From assembly GCF_024124765.2 (NCBI RefSeq), contig NZ_JAMXSR020000004.1, forward strand, positions 94,405-158,404: a stretch of 64,000 bases of DNA, read 5' to 3'. Position 1 is the stretch's first letter; the number at the start of each line of letters is the position of its first letter. This DNA is from Sphingomonas sp. H160509. GTDB taxonomy: Bacteria > Pseudomonadota > Alphaproteobacteria > Sphingomonadales > Sphingomonadaceae. The position numbers and the translations under genes are program-made. The notes beneath the pieces are model-generated. The model was not told the DNA's origin. It searched no databases and saw nothing but the letters and a program-made list of their open reading frames with translations. Positions 62,885 to 64,000 of the stretch are shown piece by piece.

Positions 62885-63681
62885 ATGGCCACCATCTACA
62901 CTGCGTCACCAAAGCCGGATCACGGCTTTTTCATGAAAAACGGCGATCGCAATGGCAATCGTCATCGTACTCGGTTTTTCAACACAGCTGGCTACGGGCC
63001 GGTCCACCTTCGCCGTGCCATTGATGCTGCATCTTCACGCACTGGTGTTCTTCGGCTGGACGGTGCTCTTCGTGGTGCAGACCGCGCTGATCGGTCGATC
63101 CCTCTGCACGCATTCACAGGCGCCTGGGGTGGATCGGAGCGGTCTGGGCCACAACCGTTGTGCTCCTCGGAATCTACACGACGGTCATGATGGTTGGTCG
63201 AGGCGCTGCTCCGTTCTTCTTCACCCCGTCTTACTTCCTGTACATGAACTTGCTCACGGTCATCGGCTTCGGGGTCTTGACAGCCGCAGCGATCTTTATG
63301 CGCCGACGGACAGCATGCCACCGCCGTCTTATGATCTGCGGAATGGCCATACTGACCGGGCCAGCGTTCGGCCGCCTGCTTCCGCTGCCGCTGCTTATCC
63401 CTTGGGCTGCTTGGGCGGTGTTCGCAGCGGTAATGATCTTCCCCCTTGTCGGCATGCTAATGGATCTACGGCGCAAGGGCCACGTGCACCTTGCCTGGTG
63501 GTGGGGGGCTGGAACCATCTTTGGCATCCAGCTGACGATTGGCATGGTTGCAACGAGCGACGTTGGGCTAGCGGGCTATAATGCTGTCGTCGATGGCAGG
63601 GCTGGAGCGAGCGTTCCGCCCCCTGCTCTACCCTGCGAGTCCGCCAAAATGATGGACAAGGCCCTGAAGCTTGCTGCTTAA
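62885..63681 (+). CDS. Multi-pass membrane protein, two frameshifts
   Basis: About 265 aa when repaired. N-terminus MATIYTASPKPDHGFFMKTA, then IAMAIVIVLGFSTQLATGRS, LHLHALVFFGWTVLFVVQTA, then after a second break ARIHRRLGWIGAVWATTVVL, MNLLTVIGFGVLTAAAIFMR, HRRLMICGMAILTGPAFGRL. Six to seven helices with conserved HLHALVFFGWTVLF and HRRLGWIGA motifs, seen in uncharacterised alphaproteobacterial proteins. Breaks: five A at 62936-62940 (four needed) and near 63105-63110. It precedes the possible haem peroxidase gene by 177 bases. Confidence 0.75.
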
Positions 63682-63858
63682 GTTCTCTCGACCAGCAACC
63701 TCGTCTCCAAGCATCCTTACTGATCCGCGGTACTACGATTGTAAAATTTTGATGTAACTTCGTCGCTATCGGAAGTGGCAATAATGAAGTATGGCTAAAT
63801 CGTAAAGACGACTCGACAATGAAGTCGCTTAAGAAAAGTTTCAGGTAGGAGAAGATCG

Positions 63859-64000
63859 ATGGCGAGGCATGGCATCTATCCGCGCGACATAATTCCACCT
63901 GTGTCTGATTATTATGACGCGGGCCGCTTTGGACGCATGTTCGGTAAGCTGCCGCCTTTCTCTTCCGACAATCCGCGGATCAGGAAGGCGCTGATGGACA
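63859..64000 (+). CDS. Start of possible haem peroxidase family protein, cut by window end
   Basis: Forty-seven codons are visible from ATG 63859, with RBS AGGAGAAG 6 bases upstream: MARHGIYPRDIIPPVSDYYD, then AGRFGRMFGKLPPFSSDNPR. The GRFGRMFxxLPPF pattern resembles the N-terminus of bacterial members of the animal haem peroxidase family. The catalytic part lies outside the window, so the call is tentative. Confidence 0.5.
   Translation, partial: MARHGIYPRDIIPPVSDYYDAGRFGRMFGKLPPFSSDNPRIRKALMD

Overview
The window looks like the accessory part of a sphingomonad genome (Alphaproteobacteria, Sphingomonadales). It is GC-rich and carries a Ros/MucR regulator without zinc ligands, AraC and LysR regulators, an HWE-type kinase, ISL3, IS5 and IS91 elements, and many signal-peptide proteins of the kind common in Sphingomonas. 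The assignment is inference from gene content; no rRNA, tRNA, replication or conjugation gene was seen, so chromosome versus plasmid cannot be decided.

Layout: 1-4.1 kb holds, on the minus strand, a Fic-domain protein, HsdM, an HNH protein and two serine resolvases with palindromic sites. 4.4-10.2 kb is a compact plus-strand operon resembling the Pseudomonas Fap functional-amyloid system: a 555-aa repeat protein, a small secreted partner, a C39-like peptidase, a FapE-like secreted protein and an outer-membrane barrel with an N-terminal coiled coil, followed by a Crp/Fnr regulator. 10.9-17.5 kb has an ISL3 element, an ECF sigma factor with two tiny upstream genes, a DoxX-like membrane protein and a CPBP protease gene split by an IS5 element. 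17.7-26.5 kb is mixed: TPR protein, GAF protein, RadC, LuxR-type membrane regulator, MucR, an RMF-like miniprotein and a PAS-GGDEF-EAL protein. 28-33.4 kb is an EmrAB-TolC-type efflux operon with two small companions. 34-47.6 kb holds redox/detoxification genes (quinone oxidoreductase, FMN reductase, cupin, Ohr) and many regulators, including tandem AraC paralogues and a two-component cluster. 47.8-55.5 kb is a haem and nitrosative-stress island: hemA, cydB, cydA, hexameric tyrosine-coordinated haem protein, catalase-like peroxidase, an NsrR-like Rrf2 regulator, a truncated haemoglobin and a flavohaemoglobin, with an NsrR-type palindrome in the divergent promoter. 57-59.1 kb is an IS91-type element with a tyrosine recombinase. 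59.5-64 kb has a BLUF photoreceptor, an M48 protease, membrane proteins and the start of a possible haem peroxidase.

Two window-wide patterns matter. About twenty genes are broken by single-base shifts, most of them one extra base in a G/C run, which points to homopolymer error in the assembly more than to decay; a few lesions (nonsense codon in the VOC gene, IS5 insertion) are probably real. A diverged ~200-bp intergenic repeat with a 28-bp palindrome shaped like a serine-resolvase crossover site occurs at about 15.5 and 59.3 kb, with partial copies at 27.7 and 19.4 kb.
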